Positions 18,493 to 26,995 of a stretch of DNA of 64,000 nt are shown piece by piece. The DNA comes from an uncultured Gelidibacter sp. (GTDB lineage: Bacteria; Bacteroidota; Bacteroidia; Flavobacteriales; Flavobacteriaceae). Position numbers and translations under genes: made by a program. The stretch is from NCBI RefSeq assembly GCF_947500795.1, contig NZ_CANMTE010000002.1, positions 310,001 through 374,000 on the forward strand, given 5' to 3'. Within the stretch, counting starts at the first letter, position 1. The number at the start of each line of letters is the position of its first letter. The notes below the pieces were generated by a model. The model had not been told where the DNA came from. It was given only the letters and a program-made list of their open reading frames with translations, and did no database searches.

Positions 18493-20905
18493 TTTTCGGT
18501 TTTAAAATAAGAAATTTATATAGCAAGGGCTGAATCGTAAACGTAATGAACATTGCTGACAGTATCCCAATAATAGATATACTCGCCAACGAATGCAAGG
18601 CCGGATGTTTCGCAAAAATTAAGACGCCAACGCCCAAAATTGTGGTCAAAACCGATAAAATGATGGAGGTTTTATGCGTGGTCATTGATGCGACTCCTGA
18701 TCTCATGCCGTTGGTCATAAAAATACTGTAATCTACACCCAATCCAAAGATAAAGGTGGAAATGATGATGTTAAAAATATTGAATTCCAAATGGAACAGA
18801 CCCATAATCCCGATAGTGACCACCCAAGTGATGATGATTGGAATGACGGTAACCAGTGTTAACCTCAGATTTTTATAGAACAGTAATAATAGTAGCACCA
18901 CTGCGATTAAACAATAGCCTAAGAGCTTATTAAAATCGTTTTTGAGATGCCCCAACAGGGTTTCATTAATGGCTTGACGATCGATTACCAGGGTGTTTTT
19001 GGAATTTTTAAAGGCGTCTTTTACGTGTTGAATCGTGCTGTTTTCAACATTTATGACTGAGGAAATGGTCATAAAATCCCCATCTCGCGCGATAAAATCG
19101 TCGATGGGAATTACATTCATGGTTTTGTAGGCTTCGATGCTAAGCGGCTGAAAGTCATGATATAAAAGTTTATAAAACTCTTGAAAGGTTGTTGGTTTAA
19201 ATCCGAAATTCGTACCGTTTGTAATCAACTCATCTTGGGTTTTTTGCTTGAGGTCAGCCGTCCAAAAGTGATTCCAAGTTGCAATATGATCCTGCTGGGT
19301 TTTATCAGATGCCACCAACACACCCACTGAATTGTAACTGATCAGCTTTTGCTGTTGCTCCAGTTCTTGAAGTATTTTAAAAACACCATCATTAGTTTCC
19401 AATACGTGTTGTTCATCGGTGCCAAACGCGACGACATACAAGGATTTTGAGGAGATGTTGATGAGTTTGTCCAATGCTGCTTCCGCAGATTTGATACGTT
19501 CCGGTTGAAAATTTAGGTTGGAAATATCTTTATTGAATGCCACGCGATGGAAGGTAAAGGCGCTTAATAGCAGTAGTGCTGCAATCCCGCCGATGACCAG
19601 TTTGTTTTTATGAAAGTCATACGCCGCCATGCGGTCTAAAATTGTTGACTTTGAATCCGCTTTAGAACTGCCCTTATAAGCTTGCGGAATAAAAATGAGT
19701 GCAAAAACCGAAGCGCCAATCACACTAATTGCGGCAAAAATTCCTAAATCCTGTAGGGCTTGCGAATCGACAAACAACAGACATAAAAACGCCAAAGCGG
19801 TGGTTAAACTGCTCATTAAAATTGGTTTTGAAACGCCGTCAAACAGTTCCTTGACGGTTTCATTGTTTCGAATATGGGTGAGGATGTGCAGCGAATAATC
19901 GAGCGTGACACCCAAAAGCACTGCTCCAATTCCCAATGAAATGGCAGAAATCTCTGTGCGAATGACGGATAATGTCGCAATCGCCAATAAACCACCAAAA
20001 ATGGTAGGCACAAACAAAATGATTGGGATGGTCAGCTTCTTATAAAAAACGATAAAAACCGCCATGAGCAATACCATTGCAATTGAAACTGTCAGTTGAA
20101 TGTCGCTTTTAATTTGTTTTGCGTTGGCCACCGCAATCAGCGTTCCGCCAAAATAGGAGCTTTTTACCTTGCCGGAATAGGCGTTATTTAATTCCTCTTG
20201 AAGTTGGTAAAGTTGCTCTGAAAAAACACTGTTTTCGTTAGTATTACTGCTCGGATATTTTGGGTTAATAAATAGCAAAATGTGCTGTTCATCCTTACTG
20301 ACCAGAAAGCCATCTTTAAGTGTGAATTCGTCAGAGATTCCGAGTTGTTCCAAATGTTTGATGCCCATCAGAGAAATTCCCAGTGGATCTTTTATAATCG
20401 TTTTTTTGGCGACAATCCCAGAAGGTGAAATCAATGTTTTGTAATTACCCTCGGTGATTTTCGCAATAGAATCTGGATGTAATTTGTTTGCGAGTTGTTG
20501 ATAATCGGCCTCCTTTAAAAAGAGCGGTGCGTTAGTGTAAACAAAATCTAAGGTTTCAAAAATGGTTTCGTCTTCTATGTTGCCTTGAACGTCTTTAACG
20601 TAGTCACTTGAACGCTTAGACAGTGAATCTAAAAACTCGGTCGCGTAATCGGTTAAATCTTCGGTAGAGCCATGGTCTTCCCGTTCAATATTGACGATGA
20701 TTTTGTCTGCGAACTGAACAGTGTTCAATACTTTTTGGAGTTGTTCATTTTCCGAAGTAGTTGGAATTAACTTGGAGATGTCTTCATCAAATTTCAGTGT
20801 AGAAGCCATCCAAACAAGCGCTCCAAAAACAAGGCATAGCGTAATCACAAAGACAGCTTTATGACTTTGAATACTGTTGTAGAGTTTATAAAACCATTTA
20901 GCCAT
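18479..20905 (-). CDS. MMPL/RND-family lipid exporter
   Basis: An 808-residue inner-membrane protein with the RND plan. One helix near residues 17-35 is followed by a periplasmic loop, then a block of five helices (about 255-430). The same arrangement repeats in the second half, with helices at about 440 and 660-805. MMPL proteins export hydrophobic lipids, and homologues are standard members of aryl polyene and flexirubin clusters (called ApeM in E. coli-type clusters, by my recollection). Here it most likely passes the polyene lipid to the periplasmic LolA-like carrier encoded at 22512-23147. It overlaps its neighbours on both sides. Confidence 0.9.
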   Translation of the reverse strand: MAKWFYKLYNSIQSHKAVFVITLCLVFGALVWMASTLKFDEDISKLIPTTSENEQLQKVLNTVQFADKIIVNIEREDHGSTEDLTDYATEFLDSLSKRSSDYVKDVQGNIEDETIFETLDFVYTNAPLFLKEADYQQLANKLHPDSIAKITEGNYKTLISPSGIVAKKTIIKDPLGISLMGIKHLEQLGISDEFTLKDGFLVSKDEQHILLFINPKYPSSNTNENSVFSEQLYQLQEELNNAYSGKVKSSYFGGTLIAVANAKQIKSDIQLTVSIAMVLLMAVFIVFYKKLTIPIILFVPTIFGGLLAIATLSVIRTEISAISLGIGAVLLGVTLDYSLHILTHIRNNETVKELFDGVSKPILMSSLTTALAFLCLLFVDSQALQDLGIFAAISVIGASVFALIFIPQAYKGSSKADSKSTILDRMAAYDFHKNKLVIGGIAALLLLSAFTFHRVAFNKDISNLNFQPERIKSAEAALDKLINISSKSLYVVAFGTDEQHVLETNDGVFKILQELEQQQKLISYNSVGVLVASDKTQQDHIATWNHFWTADLKQKTQDELITNGTNFGFKPTTFQEFYKLLYHDFQPLSIEAYKTMNVIPIDDFIARDGDFMTISSVINVENSTIQHVKDAFKNSKNTLVIDRQAINETLLGHLKNDFNKLLGYCLIAVVLLLLLFYKNLRLTLVTVIPIIITWVVTIGIMGLFHLEFNIFNIIISTFIFGLGVDYSIFMTNGMRSGVASMTTHKTSIILSVLTTILGVGVLIFAKHPALHSLASISIIGILSAMFITFTIQPLLYKFLILKPKNGND

Positions 20906-22097
20906 GGGTCAGTACGTTTTTGCGATCAATGATTAAGAAAAACAGATATCCTAACATGCCAAAGACGGCCGCAGAGGTTGTGGATAGGACAATGCTGCCC
21001 ACAAGATAGGCTTCAAAATGTTGCATCAAATCAAAATTCTCTTGTATACCCTCCAATGTGAAGTGGGATTCAATGCCTAATACCCAATTCCCCACTTGTA
21101 AACTCAATAAAAGCACCAAGGGGATGAATGGGGGAAAACTAATATTTGAGAATGCAAATGCGATTACTTTATTAAGACGGAGTAAAATGGCCAAGAAAAT
21201 AACAATGACCGTATGAAAGCCCCACAGTGGCGATAATCCTAAAAAGACGCCTAATGCAATTGATAATGCTTTCTTTTTAGGCGAATCCTGATGTCTTAAA
21301 AAATCTTCAAGGAAGAATCGTTTTAGTCCTTTTTTTTTTAGTTTTCTAAAAAGATTTCTGGGAGTAATGTAGAATAATCTTACAAGTAAAAACCAAGTGT
21401 ACAGTACTACCATCCTAGCAATGTCCTTAAACGGTCTGAAGTGGGAAACACGCTCGTTTAGGTCGTATAAAATTTTGATAGGCACGTGAACGATGTCAAT
21501 GCCTGCCCAATAAGATTTGACAATAGCCTCGATTTCAAATTCGAATTTTTTGGTCGCCTTCATGAATCGTATGGAGGCCATTTCTTTTATTGGATACAGT
21601 CGAAATCCGGACTGCGAATCCTGAAGTTTCAAGCCTGTAGCCGCTTTCATCCAAAAGGTTGACACGCGATTGCCTTTTGCACTTGTTGCCAAAACATCCG
21701 CATTATTCATGTTACGGTCGCCAATAATTAAGATCTTTTTATGGTCTGAAGTATCGAGTTCGGTAACAAAATTGGGAATATCTGAAGGAAAATGTTGGCC
21801 ATCAGTATCCAAAGTGATGGCATATTCAAAACCCAATTGAACAGCATGATTGAACCCGGTTTTTAAGGCATTACCTTTTCCTGCATTTTTAGGTAAATGC
21901 AATTGGATTGTTTGCGGAAACTTTTGTAAAATGTCAGCAGTTCCATCCGTGGAGCCGTCGTTGACAATAATAACATCCTTGGTGTAATCTAAAACGCCAG
22001 TAATCACCCGTTCTAAAGTTTTCTCATTGTTATAGGTGGGTAAGACCACACAACAGCGATAAGAATTTAGTTTGGATGAAATGTCTGAAAGCGTCAT
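20898..22097 (-). CDS. Family 2 glycosyltransferase fused to DUF2062 membrane domain
   Basis: A 399-residue two-domain protein. Residues about 15-235 are a GT-A glycosyltransferase, with VVLPTYNNE at the nucleotide site, VNDGSTDGT, and the metal-binding DTDG (Asp97, Asp99). Residues about 255-385 are a DUF2062-type membrane domain with several hydrophobic helices. The catalytic part is close to the polyprenyl-phosphate glycosyltransferases. In this operon it could glycosylate a lipid carrier or the pigment itself, but no sugar or acceptor can be named. The start is 15 bases after the dehydratase-like gene stop and the end overlaps the exporter gene by 8 bases. Confidence 0.88.
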   Translation of the reverse strand: MTLSDISSKLNSYRCCVVLPTYNNEKTLERVITGVLDYTKDVIIVNDGSTDGTADILQKFPQTIQLHLPKNAGKGNALKTGFNHAVQLGFEYAITLDTDGQHFPSDIPNFVTELDTSDHKKILIIGDRNMNNADVLATSAKGNRVSTFWMKAATGLKLQDSQSGFRLYPIKEMASIRFMKATKKFEFEIEAIVKSYWAGIDIVHVPIKILYDLNERVSHFRPFKDIARMVVLYTWFLLVRLFYITPRNLFRKLKKKGLKRFFLEDFLRHQDSPKKKALSIALGVFLGLSPLWGFHTVIVIFLAILLRLNKVIAFAFSNISFPPFIPLVLLLSLQVGNWVLGIESHFTLEGIQENFDLMQHFEAYLVGSIVLSTTSAAVFGMLGYLFFLIIDRKNVLTHG

Positions 22098-22112
22098 TGA
22101 ACAGGAGCGTAG

Positions 22113-22484
22113 TTAACGTTTCACAAAGGTAACATTACATTTCAAAACAGGCGTTCCGTCGTTAAAAGAAGTGTTATTTTTTATCTTCACATATTTTCCA
22201 TCTTCCTGAATAACAATATTGAATTTCAAATTGGTATTGACATTGGGGTCAACCATGGTTAAAAACTTAACATTGGATGCGGATTCTAAAAATAAGGTCT
22301 GCTGCAGGTGATTTTCCGTGAGTTCTTTGATGATTTGAAGCATCGCAACGCCAGGAGTTACAGGGAAATTAGGGAAGTGGCCTTCAAAAACCGGATGCTC
22401 TTTTTGAATTGTCACCGTTGTTTCAAAAGACTGTGCTTCATTCAATTCAGATGAGACGATAGTGTAAAAATGTTGTAAAAGCAT
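22113..22484 (-). CDS. FabZ/FabA-like hotdog dehydratase
   Basis: A 123-residue single hotdog domain. The active-site histidine is His36 in EGHFPNFPVTPG, the hallmark of 3-hydroxyacyl-ACP dehydratases. The usual acidic partner is not obvious: the position after PGVAM reads LQIIKE. In aryl polyene synthesis two dehydratase-like hotdog proteins work as a pair (ApeI and ApeP). This gene and the one at 29655-30092 are the likely counterparts, which is inference from family and context. It lies 27 bases after the LolA-like gene. Confidence 0.82.
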   Translation of the reverse strand: MLLQHFYTIVSSELNEAQSFETTVTIQKEHPVFEGHFPNFPVTPGVAMLQIIKELTENHLQQTLFLESASNVKFLTMVDPNVNTNLKFNIVIQEDGKYVKIKNNTSFNDGTPVLKCNVTFVKR

Positions 22485-22511
22485 AGCGTTTTTAGACCGT
22501 CACGTCATTTT

Positions 22512-23147
22512 TTAATTTATAAAAGCATTCTCAGAGACTGCCGCATTTACTTTACGGTTAACGAAAGTAATCAACGTGTAATCCTCATTTGGTTCAATCA
22601 ATTTTACTTCTTGTACCTCTGCATTCGACTTAGAAAATTTAAGTTCAAAAGAGGCCATAAACTTTTTCATACGTTTGTCTTTCGGAATGAATTTCACCAA
22701 ATATCCTTCGCTAATTTCAAAATAAGCCAGATCAAACTGCGTCTCGTCAAACATGTCACCTTTAATACTGTTGACAATGAGTGTGTTTAAACTTTTAAAA
22801 ATTTTATTGGTACTCAAATCGATCTTATCTTTTTTACCTTCATTGGTCACCAAGAGTTGATCATCTTTAAAGATAGCGCTATTTTTATAAGGTTTGACAT
22901 ATTCCCATTTCACCAAATTTGGTGCTTTAAATACCAATTTCCCTTCAGATGAAATGGCATTGTCCATCACACTTAAGTGTTTGGTTTGCGTAAAATCGCT
23001 TACAATGGTTTGGGTGTTTTTCGCTGTATTTTGAACCTTTGTTTTGAATTCTTTTTGTTCAGATGCTGACAATTTAGTTTGCGACATCCCACTCAGAGCA
23101 AACAAAAAGGTTAGAGCTAAAGTGAATATATACTGTTTAGTTTTCAT
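22512..23147 (-). CDS. LolA-like periplasmic lipid carrier
   Basis: A 211-residue secreted protein. I chose the ATG at 23147 because it puts a clean signal peptide at the N terminus (MKTKQYIFTLALTFLFALSG); an upstream in-frame ATG at 23159 adds four residues. After the signal come features of the LolA fold, such as FTQTKHLSVMDN, GKLVFKAPNLVKWEY and the later FIPKDKRM. LolA shuttles lipoproteins across the periplasm, and cluster-specific homologues (ApeL-like) probably carry the polyene lipid instead. It overlaps the deacetylase gene by 11 bases and shares a transcript with the MMPL exporter. Confidence 0.87.
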   Translation of the reverse strand: MKTKQYIFTLALTFLFALSGMSQTKLSASEQKEFKTKVQNTAKNTQTIVSDFTQTKHLSVMDNAISSEGKLVFKAPNLVKWEYVKPYKNSAIFKDDQLLVTNEGKKDKIDLSTNKIFKSLNTLIVNSIKGDMFDETQFDLAYFEISEGYLVKFIPKDKRMKKFMASFELKFSKSNAEVQEVKLIEPNEDYTLITFVNRKVNAAVSENAFIN

Positions 23148-23904
23148 TGAGAAGTTCATTTATAGTGACCGCTTGATAATCTTGTTTTTGAAGAACTTGC
23201 AATAAATGTTCCAAAACAGGCAAGACGTTGGATTGTTTGTCATGTAACAAAATAACCGCGCCTGGTTTGAGCTGTTTTGTAATGTGCTTAATGATGCGCT
23301 CAGGATTTTTTATGACCGTATCGAAGGACCGAATGCTCCAACCAATCACTTGATGTTCAGTAACTGCTAATGCTTGTGCTAGCTTGGGCGTGGTAACACC
23401 AAATGGCGGACGGAAGAGTGTCGTTTTCTTACTGGTTATTTTATGAATGGCATTCTCGGTTTGTTTGATTTCGTCGAGCCAATTTTCTGTCGAGTTAAAA
23501 TCGATCATCAGTTCGTGTGAAAATGAATGATTGCCAATAGCGTGCCCTTGTGCAACGATGGCTTTGAAAATTTCTGGATACCTTTCAACATTTTCGCCGA
23601 TGCAGAAAAAGGTTGCTTTGGCGTTATACTGTTTCAGAATATCCAACACTTTAAGAGTGAATTCCGGGTTTGGACCATCATCAAAAGTAATGGCGATTTT
23701 TTTTTGGGTAATCGTTGGATTTGAAGTGAACGCCTTCAAATAAAATCCCCAGCTCATATTAAAACTCCCTAAGGCCATTATCGTAAACCAAAGGATTAAT
23801 AGCACTATATACCACCACAATGCAATCCCGACCGTTGTATCGAGAATGACCAAAAGTAAAAACAGACTTATGGTGACGAAGCTGGTGATTTTGAAGTTTT
23901 TCAT
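23137..23904 (-). CDS. Membrane-anchored polysaccharide deacetylase (NodB-type)
   Basis: A 255-residue protein with two N-terminal hydrophobic helices (about 8-45) and a NodB homology domain from about residue 68. Catalytic elements are visible: Asp75-Asp76 in ITFDDGP, the metal histidines His126 and His130 (GNHSFSH), and the arginine motif FRPPFG. NodB-family enzymes remove acetyl groups from amino sugars in cell-wall or surface polymers. Its place in a polyene lipid operon suggests it edits a sugar attached by the glycosyltransferase, or another acyl group; this is inference. Both junctions overlap (4 bases with the CLF-like gene, 11 with LolA-like). Confidence 0.88.
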   Translation of the reverse strand: MKNFKITSFVTISLFLLLVILDTTVGIALWWYIVLLILWFTIMALGSFNMSWGFYLKAFTSNPTITQKKIAITFDDGPNPEFTLKVLDILKQYNAKATFFCIGENVERYPEIFKAIVAQGHAIGNHSFSHELMIDFNSTENWLDEIKQTENAIHKITSKKTTLFRPPFGVTTPKLAQALAVTEHQVIGWSIRSFDTVIKNPERIIKHITKQLKPGAVILLHDKQSNVLPVLEHLLQVLQKQDYQAVTINELLNEN

Positions 23905-24920
23905 CGTTTTAATAAGATAAAACTATGGTCGCGTCCTTTAAATTGGTTGTAAAGTAAAATGTAATTGATGTTAGATTTCGCCTCGCCTTTAAAAATTAAA
24001 GATTTTGGTAGGGCCTGACGATTTAGAATTTCATACGCGGTCCACAAGCTAAATGATGATGCTGTATAAAATTCCCCAATCAAATGTTTATAATGAAGTT
24101 CGGTAACGTTTTCAACTAAAGTAGAGACACTGTCGTAATAGGAATCAAAATTATCACCATTTCTACCGGCAATCAATACGTCAATATCAGAAGCTTGAAC
24201 CAGATTTTTATTTAGAAAGTCGTTCAACTTCAGTTGTATTGTGTTTTCCGAAGCGGTACTGCATAGGTCCATATCTACTAATTGAATAGCATTTGATTTT
24301 GCTTCAGAAGATACTACAAAAAACGATGCGCCCTCTCCAAACGGCACCTGAATGCCATTAGAATTGGCATCTTCCATATGTCTCATATGTGTAATGATTT
24401 CGATGCCCAATTCATCAACGCCACCCACTAAAATGTGTTTGGCTTCTTCTTGTTGCAAAAGTAATTGTGCATCCATCAACGCCGATTCAAAAGAGACTGC
24501 GGCATGGACATAGGTATTATTATAAGCTTTACATTTCAGTCCCAGGGCAATTTGAGCACCAACCGTGTTGTGTGTAGATTGAATAAAGGAGGTCGGTGTT
24601 AAAAATTCTTCGTCATTACCAATTATGGTATTTAAGAATTTTTCAGTGTCCTCAATACAGCCCATACCAGTTCCGGTGATGATTGCATCGGGTTGTTCTA
24701 ATTGTGCATTCTGGAGCGCCTTATTCGCAGCTGAAACACCCATTTTGACGCCGGTGGCCATACGTCGAGAGGCTGAAGGTGCTATATAGTCTTTATAATT
24801 GGGATACTGCGCAGGCACAGTATTTCCTGAGATAGGTTTCATATCTTCCAAAAACCCATCACCAGCAAAGGTGTTTTGAGCTGAAATACTTACGGCGCTA
24901 TGGAGGTATACGTTTTTCAT
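23901..24920 (-). CDS. Ketosynthase-like chain-length factor (no active-site Cys)
   Basis: A 339-residue thiolase-fold protein related to FabF. Where active ketosynthases have TACSSG, this protein reads YVHAAVSFESAL (about 137-148), so the nucleophilic cysteine is replaced, probably by Ala140 or Ala141. The downstream His motifs are also absent. It is translationally coupled (4-base overlap) to the complete ketosynthase at 24917-26107. This is the layout of KS/CLF pairs such as ApeO-ApeC of aryl polyene synthesis, in which the inactive partner sets chain length. The call of chain-length factor rests on the missing cysteine and the pairing. Confidence 0.85.
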   Translation of the reverse strand: MKNVYLHSAVSISAQNTFAGDGFLEDMKPISGNTVPAQYPNYKDYIAPSASRRMATGVKMGVSAANKALQNAQLEQPDAIITGTGMGCIEDTEKFLNTIIGNDEEFLTPTSFIQSTHNTVGAQIALGLKCKAYNNTYVHAAVSFESALMDAQLLLQQEEAKHILVGGVDELGIEIITHMRHMEDANSNGIQVPFGEGASFFVVSSEAKSNAIQLVDMDLCSTASENTIQLKLNDFLNKNLVQASDIDVLIAGRNGDNFDSYYDSVSTLVENVTELHYKHLIGEFYTASSFSLWTAYEILNRQALPKSLIFKGEAKSNINYILLYNQFKGRDHSFILLKR

Positions 24921-26107
24921 GCCTTTGAAAAAATAAGTGTGGAACAGTTGCCACCAAATCCAAAGGAATTGGACAAGATATGCTGAACCTCTTTTTTGAC
25001 CATTGAAGTTACGGGTTGTAATCCGGTTTCAGGCATTGGCGTCTTAAAATTCAGATTTGGAAAAATAGTTTGTTCTTGTAAGGCAATGATTGAAAATACG
25101 GCCTCCACTACGCCAGCCGCGGCCAAGGTGTGCCCGGTAAATGATTTTGTAGAACTGAAAGCAGGCACATTATTTCCAAATACCCGCTGCAAGGCGACGC
25201 TTTCAGAAAGATCATTATTTGGAGTTGCAGTGCCGTGGGCGTTGATATAATTGATGTGTTCAGGGTTTAATTGCGCCAATTCTAAAGCTTTTTGCATCGC
25301 TAAAAATGCACCTTCGCCATTTTCAGAAGAGGCGGTTTGATGAAACGCATCGTTGGCATTGCCGTAGCCAGAGAGATAGGCCAATACGGTTTTTTGTTCT
25401 TTGGCAATCACTTCATCAGACTCTAACACCAAATATGCTGCGGCTTCACCAAGATTTAAACCTTTCCTGTCAGCGTCAAATGGCGCACAAAGTTCATCAG
25501 ATTGAATCATTAATGTTTTAAAACCGTTGATGGTGAATTTTGATAACGCATCCGTGCCACCTACCACTACACGATCCAATTTTCCTGCTTTAATCAATCG
25601 CGCAGCCAACATAATGGCATTGGCGGCAGATGAACATGCCGTACTGATTGTGGTTACAAATTCGGTGATATGTAGCGTATCCGCTATTTTTTGAGTGGAA
25701 TCTCCTGCGTGGTGACTTTGAATGTATTTTTGTGCCTCAGGGTCTGTTGCAAATTGTTTCAAATAAAGTTCCGTCATGTCCATTCCGCCTACAGTAGTGG
25801 CTGAGATGAACCCTGTGCGGTATTTTGAAACATCGTTTATATTGGCATCTTTAAGCGCCGCTTTTGCCGCGAAAAGTCCCAATAAGCCGGTACGTGTGTA
25901 ATTGTGGTCTTCGGGAAGTTGTAATTGAGTGGTTAAATCCGCGTTTGAAAGCGACACTTCACCAACTTTAATGTTGCCCGAATGTTTGGTTTGAATATGC
26001 TTGAGCGTGGCAATGCCACTTTTTGAAGCCAATAGAGACGACTTGCTCTCTACAACGGAATGACCAATTGCAGAAATTATGCCCATTCCGGTAATTGCAA
26101 CGCCCAT
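24917..26107 (-). CDS. FabF-type 3-oxoacyl-ACP synthase, active KS partner
   Basis: A 396-residue condensing enzyme with an intact triad: Cys158 (STACSSAAN), His291 (NAHGTAT) and His326 (SFTGHTLAAAG). It would elongate the ACP-bound polyene chain with malonyl-ACP units. The 4-base overlap with the cysteine-less partner downstream suggests a KS/CLF heterodimer (ApeO-like). It is 10 bases after the ACP gene. I assign it to the aryl polyene machinery rather than housekeeping synthesis because of context; the housekeeping fabF is not in this window. Confidence 0.9.
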   Translation of the reverse strand: MGVAITGMGIISAIGHSVVESKSSLLASKSGIATLKHIQTKHSGNIKVGEVSLSNADLTTQLQLPEDHNYTRTGLLGLFAAKAALKDANINDVSKYRTGFISATTVGGMDMTELYLKQFATDPEAQKYIQSHHAGDSTQKIADTLHITEFVTTISTACSSAANAIMLAARLIKAGKLDRVVVGGTDALSKFTINGFKTLMIQSDELCAPFDADRKGLNLGEAAAYLVLESDEVIAKEQKTVLAYLSGYGNANDAFHQTASSENGEGAFLAMQKALELAQLNPEHINYINAHGTATPNNDLSESVALQRVFGNNVPAFSSTKSFTGHTLAAAGVVEAVFSIIALQEQTIFPNLNFKTPMPETGLQPVTSMVKKEVQHILSNSFGFGGNCSTLIFSKA

Positions 26108-26117
26108 AGTTTTGGTC

Positions 26118-26375
26118 TTATTTAGCTCTTTTCTCCGTAATATAATCGGCCAATACAGCCACAGATTTAAAAATCTCTTTTCCTTCTTTTGGATCTGTCA
26201 ATTGAATACCGTAATCCTTATCTAACATCACAATTAACTCTAAAGCATCGATGGAATCTAATCCTAAACCATCCCCAAAAAGTGCATCATCATCAGCAAT
26301 ATCAGCAACTGTGAACTCTTCCAAATTCAATTGCTCTATGATCTTCTCTTTCAATTCTTGTCTTAATTCGTTCAT
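26118..26375 (-). CDS. Acyl carrier protein of the aryl polyene operon
   Basis: An 85-residue ACP. The phosphopantetheine attachment serine is Ser41 in GLGLDSIDALE, matching the DSL/DSI consensus, and the protein is acidic and helical as expected. It carries the growing polyene. It overlaps the half-ketosynthase gene by 4 bases and is followed after 10 bases by the active KS. It is the only ACP I see in this operon; E. coli-type clusters have two. Confidence 0.93.
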   Translation of the reverse strand: MNELRQELKEKIIEQLNLEEFTVADIADDDALFGDGLGLDSIDALELIVMLDKDYGIQLTDPKEGKEIFKSVAVLADYITEKRAK

Positions 26376-26989
26376 GTTTTGTATAATCTCTTAATTTCGT
26401 TAGGGCTATGTGCAATAATACCATTTTCTTCTACCAAATATAAGAAAGCCTCATAATTTTTGTCATCAAAATCGACCCATCCACACAATACTTTTTCGGC
26501 TTTTTTTCGCTTTAGAAGACTCTGTGTGTTAATCCATAAATGATCGGCATTAAAGGAGTCAAAGATAAAAAAACAATTTTCAGAATGAAGTTGGTGTTTG
26601 ATGCTAATTTCGCCCATACAAATGTTGGGCAAGGTGTAGACGAAAACGGATGGACTTGGGAAAAAATTTTCAGGGTCAGCGATGGATGCTTGGTACGTCC
26701 TGTCCGTATCTAAACTGGACGCCCTGTTTGATAATATTATTGCGATGTTATGCTCAGTCTCTGCAGATAAATCAGCGTTTTTTAAAAGGACATCTGCAGC
26801 CAGAAATGCCAACTTACTCAAATGATCCATTTTGTAAAATTTGGGATAATTGGTCTTCACATGTTTTGCAGCGCTTTTTATAAATGCTGAGAATTCCTGA
26901 TTTGGACTTGAATACAGAGGTTCCCCATCTAATAAAACACTGCTGTTTTTAATGTGGCAATAGGATGATATGTGAAAGGTTGGTTCCAA
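26372..26989 (-). CDS. N-terminal ketosynthase-like half protein, no catalytic residues
   Basis: A 205-residue protein whose sequence follows the N-terminal half of a FabF-type ketosynthase (IAIILSNRASSLDTD, then a stretch equivalent to the nucleophile loop). That loop reads ENCFFIFDSFNADHLW and lacks the Cys-Ser-Ser signature. The C-terminal half with the two histidines is absent. The gene is intact, tightly spaced (6 bases from the methyltransferase, 4-base overlap with the ACP), so it looks like a kept short form rather than a decayed pseudogene. It may act as a structural or scaffold subunit; function unknown. Confidence 0.7.
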   Translation of the reverse strand: MEPTFHISSYCHIKNSSVLLDGEPLYSSPNQEFSAFIKSAAKHVKTNYPKFYKMDHLSKLAFLAADVLLKNADLSAETEHNIAIILSNRASSLDTDRTYQASIADPENFFPSPSVFVYTLPNICMGEISIKHQLHSENCFFIFDSFNADHLWINTQSLLKRKKAEKVLCGWVDFDDKNYEAFLYLVEENGIIAHSPNEIKRLYKT

Positions 26990-26995
26990 AAATTC

